Shown: piece after piece, positions 9,198 through 18,322 of the stretch
Position numbering within the stretch: position 1 is the first letter of the stretch
Layout: every line of letters starts with the position of its first letter
Assembly (NCBI RefSeq): GCF_000243275.1
Contig: NZ_CM001437.1
Location: 1,968,352-2,032,351 of the forward strand
Direction: 5' to 3'
Length of the DNA stretch: 64,000 bases
DNA from: Myroides odoratus DSM 2801
Lineage (GTDB): Bacteria > Bacteroidota > Bacteroidia > Flavobacteriales > Flavobacteriaceae
The notes under the pieces: model-generated
The model's database searches: none
What the model saw: only the letters and a program-made list of their open reading frames with translations
Told to the model about the DNA's origin: nothing
Made by a program: the position numbers and the translations under genes

Positions 9198-10811
9198 TTA
9201 TTTTTTTGCCTTAGCTAATTTTTCAGCTAAAAGTAAGGCATTGTATGCATTAACAAATTTTCCTGAAGTAGAAATTGAATTGAAGTTTCTCACCTCTCTT
9301 TTCTCTCCAACAATTACATTAATATTTACTGCTACACCTGAATCCATGATAATTTTTTTCACTTCAGCAGCTGTAAATTGTGGATAGTATGCTCTTAGTA
9401 AAGCAGCAACTCCAGCAACGTTTGGCGATGCCATTGACGTTCCTTGTAAATACTCATATGTATTGTGTGGTGTTGTAGCGTAGATTTTTACTCCAGGAGC
9501 AAAAACGTCTACGTCATAGTGTCCGTAGTTTGAGAACGTAGCCACCATATTTTCACCGAATTTTGGATTTAAAGCACCAACAACTAAGAAGTTGCTTGCT
9601 ACTTCTGGCCCCATTTTTACGTTGTCATTTGGATAGCGTTCTACACCACCTTCAATGTTTAAATCCATTGCATCATTTCCTGCTGCAACAACGATTAATA
9701 CATCTTTAGATTCTGCATACTGAATTGCATCACGTACCCATTGGCTGTTTTCTTCAAAGTATTTTCCGAAACTACCATTGATTACTTTTGCACCATTATC
9801 TGCTGCATAGCGAATCGCTAATGCGATGTCTTTATCGTACTCATCTCCATCAGGAACTGCACGTAAAGCCATAATTTCAGCAACTTCTGAAGCAACACCA
9901 TCTCCACCTAAATTGTTGTTTCTCGTTTGAGCAATAATTCCAGAAACGTGTGTTCCGTGTTTTGCCTCATCGCGATCTGGACCAATTACATCATTGTCTC
10001 CATATACGCGATCATTGATATTACTATGGTCATCACCAACAAGTTCACGACCATTGTAATCTACGTTTAAGTGGTATTTTAACTTACTATCTCCGTAGTT
10101 TTTGTATGTTTCTAACCAAGAAAGCTCACGGCCATTGTTTAGAATGTTTGAAATTACTTTTTTAGAATGCGTGATTTCTTCTGAAGCATCATCTCCAATC
10201 GCATTTAAATCTTCAATCGTATAGTCTTTCTTTCCTAAGAATGTTGCCAATCTTTCGTTTGCGCGCATTAACATGTCCGCTCTAACTTGGATTTCTTTCG
10301 CCTCTTGGATTTCTTTTGCAAGCTCTTTTACTGCTCTTTTGTATTGTTCTGACCCATCGTCACCTCTTCGCACTACACGTACCATTTCTACATTTTCGTG
10401 TACTGATTTTCCTAAGAAGTTCCATCCATGGATATCATCGATGTATCCATTGTTGTCATCGTCAATATTATTTCCAGCAATTTCCTTTGGATTAGTCCAA
10501 ACTTGATCTTTCAAATCATCGTGATCAATTTCAATTCCAGAGTCAATAACTCCCACAACTACTTTTTTAGGAAGTGGTTTACCTTTTAAAAGTTCTTCAT
10601 ATGCGCGATCAACTGACATTCCAGGAACAGTATCTCTTAAGATGTCTAAATGACTCCATCTTTTCAATTGTTCTTCTGGTAATGCACTCGTTCTTGTAGG
10701 TAATTGATCTACATCTGAAATTGGTTTTTGAATGATCGCTTTTGAGCCTCCACAGCTAGCTAAAGCAAATGCCAAAGCTGCAGAAAGATAAATTGGTTTA
10801 ATCAAACGCAT
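9198..10811 (-). CDS. Subtilisin-like S8 serine peptidase, lipoprotein
   Basis: A 537-residue protein with a lipoprotein signal (ALAFALASC, Cys at residue 20). The catalytic triad is visible: Asp90 in VVVGVIDSG, His285 in KHGTHVSG, and Ser459 in LQGTSMASPNVAG; the oxyanion Asn region is VINGSFG near 344-349. Unusually, about 190 residues separate Asp and His, with a charged, helical insertion from about 140 to 270; classical subtilisins have about 30-40. The protein probably sits on the cell envelope and cleaves proteins; its substrates are unknown. No T9SS C-terminal sorting domain is seen. Confidence 0.92.
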   Translation of the reverse strand: MRLIKPIYLSAALAFALASCGGSKAIIQKPISDVDQLPTRTSALPEEQLKRWSHLDILRDTVPGMSVDRAYEELLKGKPLPKKVVVGVIDSGIEIDHDDLKDQVWTNPKEIAGNNIDDDNNGYIDDIHGWNFLGKSVHENVEMVRVVRRGDDGSEQYKRAVKELAKEIQEAKEIQVRADMLMRANERLATFLGKKDYTIEDLNAIGDDASEEITHSKKVISNILNNGRELSWLETYKNYGDSKLKYHLNVDYNGRELVGDDHSNINDRVYGDNDVIGPDRDEAKHGTHVSGIIAQTRNNNLGGDGVASEVAEIMALRAVPDGDEYDKDIALAIRYAADNGAKVINGSFGKYFEENSQWVRDAIQYAESKDVLIVVAAGNDAMDLNIEGGVERYPNDNVKMGPEVASNFLVVGALNPKFGENMVATFSNYGHYDVDVFAPGVKIYATTPHNTYEYLQGTSMASPNVAGVAALLRAYYPQFTAAEVKKIIMDSGVAVNINVIVGEKREVRNFNSISTSGKFVNAYNALLLAEKLAKAKK

Positions 10812-10884
10812 TGTTTTTGTTTTTTAATTTCGTTTAAGACCGATAAAAATAGTATATAATTGATTGAAAACGTTCTGCTTAACA

Positions 10885-11745
10885 TTAAATTAAGATATCA
10901 GAAGTGCGAAGTATTTCATTTAATCGTACTCCTTTTTCGGTATGTTGTACTGTAATTATCTCGTTATGTGCATCATGTTCTAAGAATAACAACCAATTTT
11001 CATCTGCTGCCATTTTTAAAAATTTTTCTTTTTCACTAAGTGTTAACAACGGACGCGTATCATAACCCATGACATAAGGCAAGGGAATATGACCAGCTGT
11101 TGGTAATAAGTCTGCCGTAAAAGCTAGCTTACGTCCTTTGTAATTTAAGATGGGAATCATTTGCTTATCGGTATGTCCATCTGCAAAAAAGATAGAAAAG
11201 CCTAAATCAGTCTCTAATACTAAATCAGAATCGTTTCTTTCAATAAAATGAAGGGCACCACTTTCTTTGATGGGCAGAATATTTTCAGGTAAAAAAGACG
11301 CTTTTTCTCTTGCATTGGGTTGAGTGGCCCAATTCCAATGTTCTTCATTAGACCAATAACGCGCGTTTTTAAAGGCATTGACATAGCCTGTGCGAGCTGC
11401 ATTCCAATTTACTGCTCCGCCAACGTGATCAAAATGCAAATGGGTCAAAAATACATCCGTAATATCATCAGGATGAAAACCGTGTTTTGCCAATGACTTT
11501 TCCAGTGTGTGATCTCCCCAAAGCGAATAATAACCAAAAAACTTATCTGATTGTTTGGTTCCCATTCCGGTGTCAATTAAAATTAGTCGCTGGCCGTCTT
11601 CAATGAGTAATAAACGGGCACCTAAATCGATTTGATTATTTGAATCTGCGGGATTGGTTTTATTCCAAATGGATTTGGGTACTACGCCAAACATGGCTCC
11701 ACCGTCTAGTTTAAAATTGCCACTTTCAATTTGATATAATTTCAT
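10885..11745 (-). CDS. Metallo-beta-lactamase-fold hydrolase
   Basis: A 286-residue cytosolic-looking protein with the binuclear metal motif THLHFDHVGG (HxHxDH) at about residues 102-107, later metal-ligand candidates in FADGHTDKQM and the C-terminal FLEHDAHNE. Together with LIDTGMG these place it in the MBL-fold family, near lactonase-like and other alpha-beta/beta-alpha hydrolases. The substrate cannot be deduced: quorum-quenching lactonases share this layout, but so do many uncharacterised hydrolases. It has no signal peptide and no obvious operon partner. Confidence 0.85.
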   Translation of the reverse strand: MKLYQIESGNFKLDGGAMFGVVPKSIWNKTNPADSNNQIDLGARLLLIEDGQRLILIDTGMGTKQSDKFFGYYSLWGDHTLEKSLAKHGFHPDDITDVFLTHLHFDHVGGAVNWNAARTGYVNAFKNARYWSNEEHWNWATQPNAREKASFLPENILPIKESGALHFIERNDSDLVLETDLGFSIFFADGHTDKQMIPILNYKGRKLAFTADLLPTAGHIPLPYVMGYDTRPLLTLSEKEKFLKMAADENWLLFLEHDAHNEIITVQHTEKGVRLNEILRTSDILI

Positions 11746-12264
11746 GTCGTTTTCATTTTAACGCTAATAAGTGCAAAGTACTACATTTATGGAAAAGATG
11801 GGCTGTTTTTGTAGAACATCCTGTCGATGCCTTCTTTCAGCCAGCTAAAAAAAATGGAAAAAGTTTATTTTTGCAGGTGAAATAAACGGCTTTTTTGTCG
11901 AAATAGGTCTAGTCATGCGCCATAGAAAAGAAATACAAAGAGAAGGAAAATGCGTTTCTTGGATTTGTTCAATCCTTTCTTTTTTTTGTGTCTTGTTTAT
12001 CCAAAATTAGATGCGAAATTTGTAACGAAAGCTTTTTAAATAGAAAAAGAATTTATTTGGACTATTAAACGGATTTTGATTTGGTAGTAAATTAGCTAAT
12101 CTACTGCTTAATAAGTAATTAAAAATGGTTTACAACTATAGATTTTATCGATTTTAGTATTAAAACTTCTAATCGTTATAAATATGTTAGTTAGTGTTAG
12201 AAACCATTTTTTTATAATACCTTTGTCAATCGGTATAGAATTAATCTATTTTAAGTAACAACGT
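11746..12264. other. Intergenic region upstream of the SUF operon
   Basis: A 519-bp AT-rich gap between divergent genes. The only element I can support is TACCTTTG at 12218-12225 in front of sufA. I found no ORF with family resemblance, no tRNA-like fold and no clear terminator. Confidence 0.55.
12218..12225 (+). promoter_or_regulatory. Candidate -7 element of sufABCD (TACCTTTG)
   Basis: An exact TAnnTTTG match 39 nt upstream of the sufA ATG. I found no convincing TTG at the usual -33 distance, which could mean the promoter needs an activator. Confidence 0.6.
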
Positions 12265-12594
12265 ATGATAAAAGTTTCAGATATAGCAAGTAAACGCGTA
12301 GCTCTTTTGATGGAAGATGAAGGTTTTGATTCTACAAAAGATTACGTTCGTGTAGGGGTAGAAAGCGGAGGATGTTCCGGCTTATCGTACCAATTGAAAT
12401 TTGACCACGGAACCACAGAAGACGACAAAGTTTTCGAAGATAATGGGGTTAAAATTGCTGTTGATAAAAAAAGCTTTTTGTATTTAGTAGGAACAACTCT
12501 TGAGTATTCAGGAGGGTTAAACGGAAAAGGTTTCTATTTTAACAACCCGAACGCAAGTAGAACTTGCGGATGTGGAGAAAGTTTTTCTTTATAG
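12265..12594 (+). CDS. sufA: SUF A-type iron-sulfur carrier (HesB/IscA family)
   Basis: A 109-residue A-type carrier that receives Fe-S clusters from the SufBCD scaffold and passes them to apoproteins. The three family cysteines are present: Cys37 in SGGCSGLSY and Cys101/Cys103 in the C-terminal RTCGCGESF. It is first in a sufABCD operon and follows a TAnnTTTG promoter element. A partial hairpin (about 12600-12626) lies before sufB and may adjust the ratio of the two products. Confidence 0.93.
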   Translation: MIKVSDIASKRVALLMEDEGFDSTKDYVRVGVESGGCSGLSYQLKFDHGTTEDDKVFEDNGVKIAVDKKSFLYLVGTTLEYSGGLNGKGFYFNNPNASRTCGCGESFSL

Positions 12595-12681
12595 TACAGA
12601 AAGGGAGGATTAAGTTCTTCCCTTTTAACAAAGTAAAGTCTAATGTAGAAGCAGGTAATAATTGCTTTTAAGTACCAATAT

Positions 12682-14130
12682 ATGAGCAAGTATACAGAAG
12701 AAGATTTAAAAAAAGAATTAGAAGGTAAGGAGTATGAGTATGGATTCTATACAGATATAGAATCTGAAACATTCCCGATTGGATTGAATGAAGACATCAT
12801 CAGAGCGATTTCTGCAAAGAAAGAAGAACCTGAATGGATGACAAACTGGAGATTAGAGTCTTTCCGTATCTGGAAAGAAATGACGGAACCGGAATGGGCC
12901 AACGTACACTATGAAAAACCAGATTTTCAAGCCATATCTTACTATTCAGCACCAAAAAGTAAAGACAAATACACAAGTTTAGATGAAGTGGATCCAGAAT
13001 TATTGGAGACCTTCAATAAATTAGGTATCTCTATTGATGAGCAAAAACGTTTGTCTGGAGTTGCTATGGATATTGTAATGGATTCCGTTTCAGTCGCTAC
13101 GACGTTTAAATCAACGTTAGCAGAAAAAGGAATTATATTCTGTTCTATTTCAGAAGCGATTAGAGAATATCCTGAATTAGTAAAACAATATTTAGGAACA
13201 GTAGTGCCACAAACAGATAACTTCTATGCGGCATTAAATTCAGCTGTTTTCTCTGATGGGTCATTCTGTTATATTCCAAAAGGCGTTCGTTGCCCGATGG
13301 AATTATCAACGTATTTCCGTATTAATCAAGCAGGAACTGGTCAGTTTGAGCGTACATTAGTTATTGCTGATGAAGGAAGTTACGTTTCTTATTTAGAAGG
13401 ATGTACAGCGCCATCTCGTGATGAAAATCAATTGCACGCTGCTGTTGTAGAGTTAATTGCTTTGGATAATGCTGAAATTAAATATTCTACAGTACAAAAC
13501 TGGTATCCTGGTGATAAAGAAGGAAAAGGTGGAGTTTTCAACTTCGTAACTAAACGCGGATTGTGCGAAACAAACGCTAAGATTTCTTGGACACAAGTAG
13601 AAACAGGATCAGCAGTAACTTGGAAGTATCCATCATGTATCTTGAAAGGGGATAATTCAGTTGGAGAGTTTTACTCTGTAGCGGTTACAAATAATTTCCA
13701 ACAAGCGGATACTGGTACAAAAATGATTCACTTAGGTAAGAATACGAAATCGACGATTATATCGAAAGGTATTTCAGCTGGTAAATCTCAAAATAGTTAT
13801 AGAGGTTTAGTACAAGTAGGCCCACGTGCTGAAAATGCTAGAAACTTCTCTCAATGTGATTCGTTGTTAATGGGTAACGAATGTGGAGCTCATACCTTCC
13901 CTTACATTGAAGCGAGAAACTCAACGGCTCAAATCGAGCATGAGGCGACAACAAGTAAAATTGGGGAAGATCAAATTTTCTATTGCAACCAACGTGGAAT
14001 TTCAACAGAAAAAGCTATTGCTTTGATTGTTAATGGTTTCTCTAAAGAGGTGTTGAATAAACTACCGATGGAATTTGCTGTTGAAGCACAAAAATTATTA
14101 GAGATTTCATTAGAAGGAAGTGTGGGTTAA
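12682..14130 (+). CDS. sufB: Fe-S cluster scaffold subunit SufB
   Basis: A 482-residue SufB, the scaffold subunit of SufBC2D on which clusters are built. Typical segments are the central [40 protein letters not shown], and the C-terminal beta-helix/end region [20 protein letters not shown] with GFSKEV. The conserved cysteine of the C-terminal core (in [20 protein letters not shown]) is present. The length is normal for the family. The gap to sufC is 59 nt, so both belong to the same operon. Confidence 0.96.
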   Translation: MSKYTEEDLKKELEGKEYEYGFYTDIESETFPIGLNEDIIRAISAKKEEPEWMTNWRLESFRIWKEMTEPEWANVHYEKPDFQAISYYSAPKSKDKYTSLDEVDPELLETFNKLGISIDEQKRLSGVAMDIVMDSVSVATTFKSTLAEKGIIFCSISEAIREYPELVKQYLGTVVPQTDNFYAALNSAVFSDGSFCYIPKGVRCPMELSTYFRINQAGTGQFERTLVIADEGSYVSYLEGCTAPSRDENQLHAAVVELIALDNAEIKYSTVQNWYPGDKEGKGGVFNFVTKRGLCETNAKISWTQVETGSAVTWKYPSCILKGDNSVGEFYSVAVTNNFQQADTGTKMIHLGKNTKSTIISKGISAGKSQNSYRGLVQVGPRAENARNFSQCDSLLMGNECGAHTFPYIEARNSTAQIEHEATTSKIGEDQIFYCNQRGISTEKAIALIVNGFSKEVLNKLPMEFAVEAQKLLEISLEGSVG

Positions 14131-14189
14131 TCCACGTCGCTTTAATGGAGGCATTCGTATCATTACAAATTTAAAATAACAAACAGTTT

Positions 14190-14936
14190 ATGTTACAGAT
14201 AAAAAACCTACACGCAAGTGTTGAAAATAAAGAAATATTAAAAGGAATTAATTTAGAAGTAAAAGCGGGTGAAGTTCACGCGATTATGGGACCTAATGGT
14301 GCTGGTAAAAGTACATTATCTTCTGTGATTGCTGGAAATGAGGCTTTTGAAGTAACGGAAGGTGAAATGTTATTGGATGGTGAAGAGTTAGGAGAATTAG
14401 CTCCTGAAGAAAGAGCACACAAAGGAGTGTTTTTATCTTTTCAATATCCGGTGGAAATTCCTGGAGTTTCCGTGACTAATTTCATTAAAACAGCAATTAA
14501 TGAGGCAAGAAAAGCAAAAGGACAAGAAGAGATGCCTGCCAATGAAATGCTGAAACAAATCAAAGAAAAAGCTGAATTACTAGAAATCGATAGAAAATTC
14601 TTATCTCGTTCATTAAACGAAGGTTTCTCAGGTGGTGAGAAAAAGAGAAATGAGATTTTCCAAATGGCGATGTTAGAGCCAAAAATTGCAATCTTAGATG
14701 AAACGGATTCAGGATTAGATATCGATGCATTGCGCATTGTTGCTAATGGAGTAAATAAATTAAAAAGCGAGGATAATGCTGTAATCTTAATTACGCACTA
14801 CCAACGTTTATTAGACTATATCGTTCCTGATTTTGTACACGTATTACACGATGGTAAAATTGTAAAAACAGGAGGAAAAGAATTAGCCTTAGAATTAGAA
14901 GAAAAAGGATACGACTGGATCAAAGAATCGCTTTAA
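14190..14936 (+). CDS. sufC: Fe-S assembly ATPase SufC
   Basis: A 248-residue ABC-type ATPase that powers SufBCD. The Walker A is GPNGAGKST, the ABC signature [14 protein letters not shown] and the Walker [14 protein letters not shown]; the last carries the SufC-typical ETDSGLD rather than DEPxxxLD. It has no membrane segment and acts in the cytosol with SufB and SufD rather than in transport. It lies between sufB and sufD in one transcription unit. Confidence 0.96.
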   Translation: MLQIKNLHASVENKEILKGINLEVKAGEVHAIMGPNGAGKSTLSSVIAGNEAFEVTEGEMLLDGEELGELAPEERAHKGVFLSFQYPVEIPGVSVTNFIKTAINEARKAKGQEEMPANEMLKQIKEKAELLEIDRKFLSRSLNEGFSGGEKKRNEIFQMAMLEPKIAILDETDSGLDIDALRIVANGVNKLKSEDNAVILITHYQRLLDYIVPDFVHVLHDGKIVKTGGKELALELEEKGYDWIKESL

Positions 14937-14995
14937 TCAAGGCGGTTTAATAGAACAGGACACAGTCATTTTAATCTAATAGGTAAATAAGGAAT

Positions 14996-16315
14996 ATGGA
15001 ACTTAAAGATAAATTAATAACGTCTTTCGTTGCTTTTGAACAACAATTGAGTGGAGAGCATGATACGCTACACAATATTCGTTTAGAAGGACTCAAGACA
15101 TTTGAAGATAAGGGATTCCCTACAAAAAAAGAGGAAGCGTGGAAATACACGTCTTTAAATTCAATTTTAAAGCAAGATTTTTGTGTGGTTCCTAAGAAAG
15201 AAGTAGCGGTTGATTATAAAGATGTAAAACAATACTTTTTAAGTGATTCGGATACGTATAAATTGGTATTTATCAATGGAGTATTCAGCTCTCACTTATC
15301 ATCTACTACACATGATGGATTAGACGTATGTTTAATGTCTTCTGCTTTGACTAAACCAAAGTACAAGATGTTAATTGATACATATTACAATACAATAACA
15401 GACAAGGAAGATAGCTTAACTGCTTTGAATGCTGCGTATGCAGTGGAAGGCGCTTTTGTTAATATTCCAAAGAGCAAAGTGGTTTCTAAACCAATTGAGA
15501 TTGTATACTTGTCAACGGCAGGAGAACAAGCCTTATTGGTTCAGCCACGTAACTTGATTATCGTTGGTGAAAATGCACACGTTCAAATCTTAGAACGTCA
15601 TCAAAGTTTAGATGAGTGCAGCATCTTCACAAACTCAGTAACGGAAATTTTTAGCCACAAACGCGCTATCGTTGATTTCTATAAGTTGCAAAACGATTTA
15701 GATACAGGTACGTTAATTGACAATACTTTTATCAAGCAAAAACAAGAGAGTAGAGTATCTGTTCACACGTTTTCTTTTGGTGGAAAATTAACGCGTAATA
15801 ACCTGAATTTCTATCAAGACGGTGAGCGTATTGATAGTACAATGAAAGGAATTACGTTAATCGGTGGAAAACAACACGTGGATCACTATACCTTAGTTTC
15901 TCACGATAGTCCAAACTGTGAAAGTCACCAAAACTACAAAGGATTGTATGATGACAATTCAGTAGGGGTATTCAACGGTAAGATTTACGTAGATAAAATC
16001 GCACAAAAAACTGATGGTTTCCAACAAAGTAACAACATCTTGTTGAGCGATAAAGCGCAAGTATATACGAAACCTCAGCTGGAGATTTTTGCTGACGATG
16101 TACGTTGTTCACATGGTTGTACAATTGGTCAATTAGACGAAGATGCCATGTTTTATATGCGTCAACGTGGTATTCCTCAAAAAGAAGCAAAAGCGTTATT
16201 GATGTATGCCTTTACAGATGAAGTAATGGAATCAGTTAAAATTCCAGAACTTAAAGGAAAGGTTGCGAAAGTGATTGCCTCAAAATTAGGGGTATCAATG
16301 GGATTTGATATTTAA
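14996..16315 (+). CDS. sufD: Fe-S assembly protein SufD
   Basis: A 439-residue SufB paralogue. The N-terminal helical part contains the family phrase KKEEAWKYTSLNSILK; the beta-helix core follows, and the C-terminus has DDVRCSHGCTIGQLDEDAM with the conserved His used in cluster assembly, then YMRQRGIPQKEAKALLMYAF. It completes the SufBC2D complex. A terminator directly follows, so sufABCD is a closed unit here, whereas sufS and sufE lie about 35 kb away. Confidence 0.95.
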   Translation: MELKDKLITSFVAFEQQLSGEHDTLHNIRLEGLKTFEDKGFPTKKEEAWKYTSLNSILKQDFCVVPKKEVAVDYKDVKQYFLSDSDTYKLVFINGVFSSHLSSTTHDGLDVCLMSSALTKPKYKMLIDTYYNTITDKEDSLTALNAAYAVEGAFVNIPKSKVVSKPIEIVYLSTAGEQALLVQPRNLIIVGENAHVQILERHQSLDECSIFTNSVTEIFSHKRAIVDFYKLQNDLDTGTLIDNTFIKQKQESRVSVHTFSFGGKLTRNNLNFYQDGERIDSTMKGITLIGGKQHVDHYTLVSHDSPNCESHQNYKGLYDDNSVGVFNGKIYVDKIAQKTDGFQQSNNILLSDKAQVYTKPQLEIFADDVRCSHGCTIGQLDEDAMFYMRQRGIPQKEAKALLMYAFTDEVMESVKIPELKGKVAKVIASKLGVSMGFDI

Positions 16316-16337
16316 TATATTTTATTCGTTATAAATA

Positions 16338-16376
16338 AAAAGGGTACTTAACCAAGGTGTTAAGTGCCCTTTTTTA
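16338..16376 (+). terminator. Rho-independent terminator after sufD
   Basis: Stem AAAGGGTACTTAAC / GTTAAGTGCCCTTT with one mismatch and a short loop, followed by a long T-run. It closes the sufABCD operon. Confidence 0.88.
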
Positions 16377-16529
16377 TTTTTAGGCGTTTTAAGCGCTTAT
16401 TTTTTTATTATGCGACAAGAGTGCTTTTTAATTTAAAGAATTCATTACATCGAATAATAGAAACAAATAGGGTGATATTTCACCTAGATCTAGGTTTACT
16501 TCATTAACGGAATCGCCTGATTCCTATTT

Positions 16530-17183
16530 TTATTTGTAATTGTGCAGATGTTGTTCTACACAATACGTGATTAATTGAATCTTATTCTTCACGTGAAATT
16601 TTTCTGTCAACTTCTTAATATACGTTTCAATGGTACGTCCACTCAAGTGTACCATTTTTCCAATTTCATTGTTTGTCAATCCCTTACAAGCGTGATTGAT
16701 GATTTGTAATTCGATGGAAGAGGGAGTATAAAGCAGCGGTCGAGCAGCAAGCGTATCCTTCGTAAACTCCTTGCTATTGTAGTTTTTCCATTGCTCTATA
16801 TGTTGAGTATAAGGGGCATGGTTGCCATGATACAAAGCGGTGAGTAGTTTAAATACAATATGACTGTTTTTTTGACAATAATAGACCTGATCATAGGTGT
16901 TAAAGAGGTTATATAAGTCTTCTTGGTATACCTGAGTATACATAATAATAGGTGTTTTATTGTGCTTAGCACGCAATATTTTTAAGGCTTCTATACCCGT
17001 CATAATTGGGGTAAAAGCATCGATTAATAGAAAATTATTCTGTTTGTATTGTAGCCTGTTAACCAACTCAAAACCATTGCAATAATACTCTAATAAATCG
17101 AGATTTAAGGTTCGTTCAATATGGTCTACAATGAGGTTTTTAAAATGTAAGTCTGATTCACAGAGGGAGAGATAAATGGGCAT
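16530..17183 (-). CDS. LuxR/NarL-type response regulator, divergent to the T6SS operon
   Basis: A 217-residue two-domain regulator. The N-terminal receiver has the phospho-acceptor Asp55 (FLLIDAFTP), Thr83 (IIMYTQ) and Lys105 (YYCQKN), but the acidic pair near the start is CESD rather than the usual DD. The C-terminal LuxR-type helix-turn-helix is at about residues 153-213 (GLTNNEIGKMVHLSGRTIETYIKKL). No histidine kinase gene is near it. It is transcribed away from the T6SS operon with an 89-bp shared upstream region, so it is a candidate regulator of that operon; this is inferred from position only. A TAATTTTG -7 element sits at 17209-17216. Confidence 0.88.
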   Translation of the reverse strand: MPIYLSLCESDLHFKNLIVDHIERTLNLDLLEYYCNGFELVNRLQYKQNNFLLIDAFTPIMTGIEALKILRAKHNKTPIIMYTQVYQEDLYNLFNTYDQVYYCQKNSHIVFKLLTALYHGNHAPYTQHIEQWKNYNSKEFTKDTLAARPLLYTPSSIELQIINHACKGLTNNEIGKMVHLSGRTIETYIKKLTEKFHVKNKIQLITYCVEQHLHNYK

Positions 17184-17197
17184 TTATTTTTTTTTAG

Positions 17198-17228
17198 TTT
17201 GGAAAAAACAAAATTAATATTATTTTTG
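17198..17228 (+). promoter_or_regulatory. Promoter of the T6SS operon
   Basis: TTTG at 17198-17201 and TATTTTTG at 17221-17228 are separated by 19 nt, a complete Bacteroidetes -33/-7 pair, 44 nt before the first T6SS ATG. It overlaps the minus-strand -7 element of the regulator gene (17209-17216), so the two promoters probably compete or are co-regulated. Confidence 0.7.
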
Positions 17229-17272
17229 AAACGTTATATTATTCGTAATAAATAATCAATTTTAATTCTTTT

Positions 17273-17788
17273 ATGTATTTGAAAAGTGTAAATATTAAGC
17301 AAATTTATTTGTCAATTTCGTTTTTTTGTATCAATTTCTTAATATTGATATTTGTATTTTTTATGGCAATTTATTTCTTTTATGAAAGTTCTGAACAGCA
17401 AAAAAAACGCATGGAAAAGGATCTTCTGGCCTATAAAACACTGTTAAATAAGCAGTATACTTTAAAGAGTAAAGTAGATACGGTGTACTATCACATGAGT
17501 TTACTTAATACTGGAAAAGTAGAACACGACCTCTTCTTAGGGCAATATATAGCGAAAGATGTTGAAGAGATAAAAAAACTAATAAATAATGAAAATGTAG
17601 AAAATTTCAATGGGTACAAATTGCTTTTTTCACAACTGGATAGTTTATTGGTTTTGAAGGATCAAATTATGGACGTTTCAAATCAAGAAACAGTAGCGTT
17701 ACGTGACCTCAATGAGTGTATGTCTCGTTTTAAAAATGTTTACGCAGAATTGACAGATGATCCAAGTCGTAAGTTCAATAAAAGATAA
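17273..17788 (+). CDS. T6SS TssO-like membrane coiled-coil protein (first copy)
   Basis: A 171-residue protein with one N-terminal membrane segment (about residues 12-36) followed by charged helical sequence predicted as coiled coil. It opens the T6SS operon and its topology is like that of the next gene product; both also carry a DDPxRK motif. This suggests that the two are a TssO-like pair, but sequence identity is low by eye and I cannot exclude that this one is a lineage-specific component or a stand-in for TssQ. The expected role is part of the T6SSiii envelope complex that replaces TssJLM. The start is ATG at the right distance from the promoter. Confidence 0.65.
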   Translation: MYLKSVNIKQIYLSISFFCINFLILIFVFFMAIYFFYESSEQQKKRMEKDLLAYKTLLNKQYTLKSKVDTVYYHMSLLNTGKVEHDLFLGQYIAKDVEEIKKLINNENVENFNGYKLLFSQLDSLLVLKDQIMDVSNQETVALRDLNECMSRFKNVYAELTDDPSRKFNKR

Positions 17789-17794
17789 GGGATA

Positions 17795-18316
17795 ATGATG
17801 CATCCCCACCAGTCTCTCTCAAAAAAAGAACAAGGTTATCAAGTATTGTATTTGGTAGGTATGTTATTGTTCGCACTAGTATTGCTCGGGTTGATTTGCT
17901 TGCGCGGGTATCATTCGCCTTTTGCAAATGAAACCCAGTTGGAGGCAGAAATGCTAGAACAGAAATATAGATTTAATACACAACAAAAAAAGGTAGAGCC
18001 TTTAGTTGTAGCCACTTTTGAAAAAATTAATACAATAGCTTTTACAAGCCCCAAACCTGTAGAAGAGAATGAAATCGTCACAAGTATTAATCAAGTATCC
18101 AATTCGTTTGTACACACCACTATTGACGATCCGCGTAAAGAGGTATATATCCAAATGGGGTATTTCTACAGGATGTATTTAGAGGATAAAAAAATCATAG
18201 CCAAAAAAACAGAAAACATCAAGTTGTTCCGCAAGCAATTTGAGGAATGTTCGATTGGCTTTAAGGATAAAGAACAACAGGTGATTCAACGTAGAAACAT
18301 GCTATTAACTAGATAA
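17795..18316 (+). CDS. tssO: T6SS TssO-family transmembrane protein
   Basis: A 173-residue protein with a short cytosolic N-terminus (LSKKEQGYQ), one membrane helix at about residues 18-36, and a helical periplasmic part ending in FRKQFEECSIGFKDKEQQ. The layout and position match TssO, one of the proteins specific to Bacteroidetes T6SSiii. Two adjacent ATG codons (17795, 17798) can serve as start. It lies 6 nt after the previous gene and 6 nt before tssP, so the genes are co-transcribed. Confidence 0.72.
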   Translation: MMHPHQSLSKKEQGYQVLYLVGMLLFALVLLGLICLRGYHSPFANETQLEAEMLEQKYRFNTQQKKVEPLVVATFEKINTIAFTSPKPVEENEIVTSINQVSNSFVHTTIDDPRKEVYIQMGYFYRMYLEDKKIIAKKTENIKLFRKQFEECSIGFKDKEQQVIQRRNMLLTR

Positions 18317-18322
18317 ATAAAG

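Noticed and set aside
12002..12009. TAATTTTG on the minus strand in the gap before sufA
   Set aside because: More than 250 nt from the start of the MBL hydrolase gene, and such motifs are expected by chance in AT-rich gaps.
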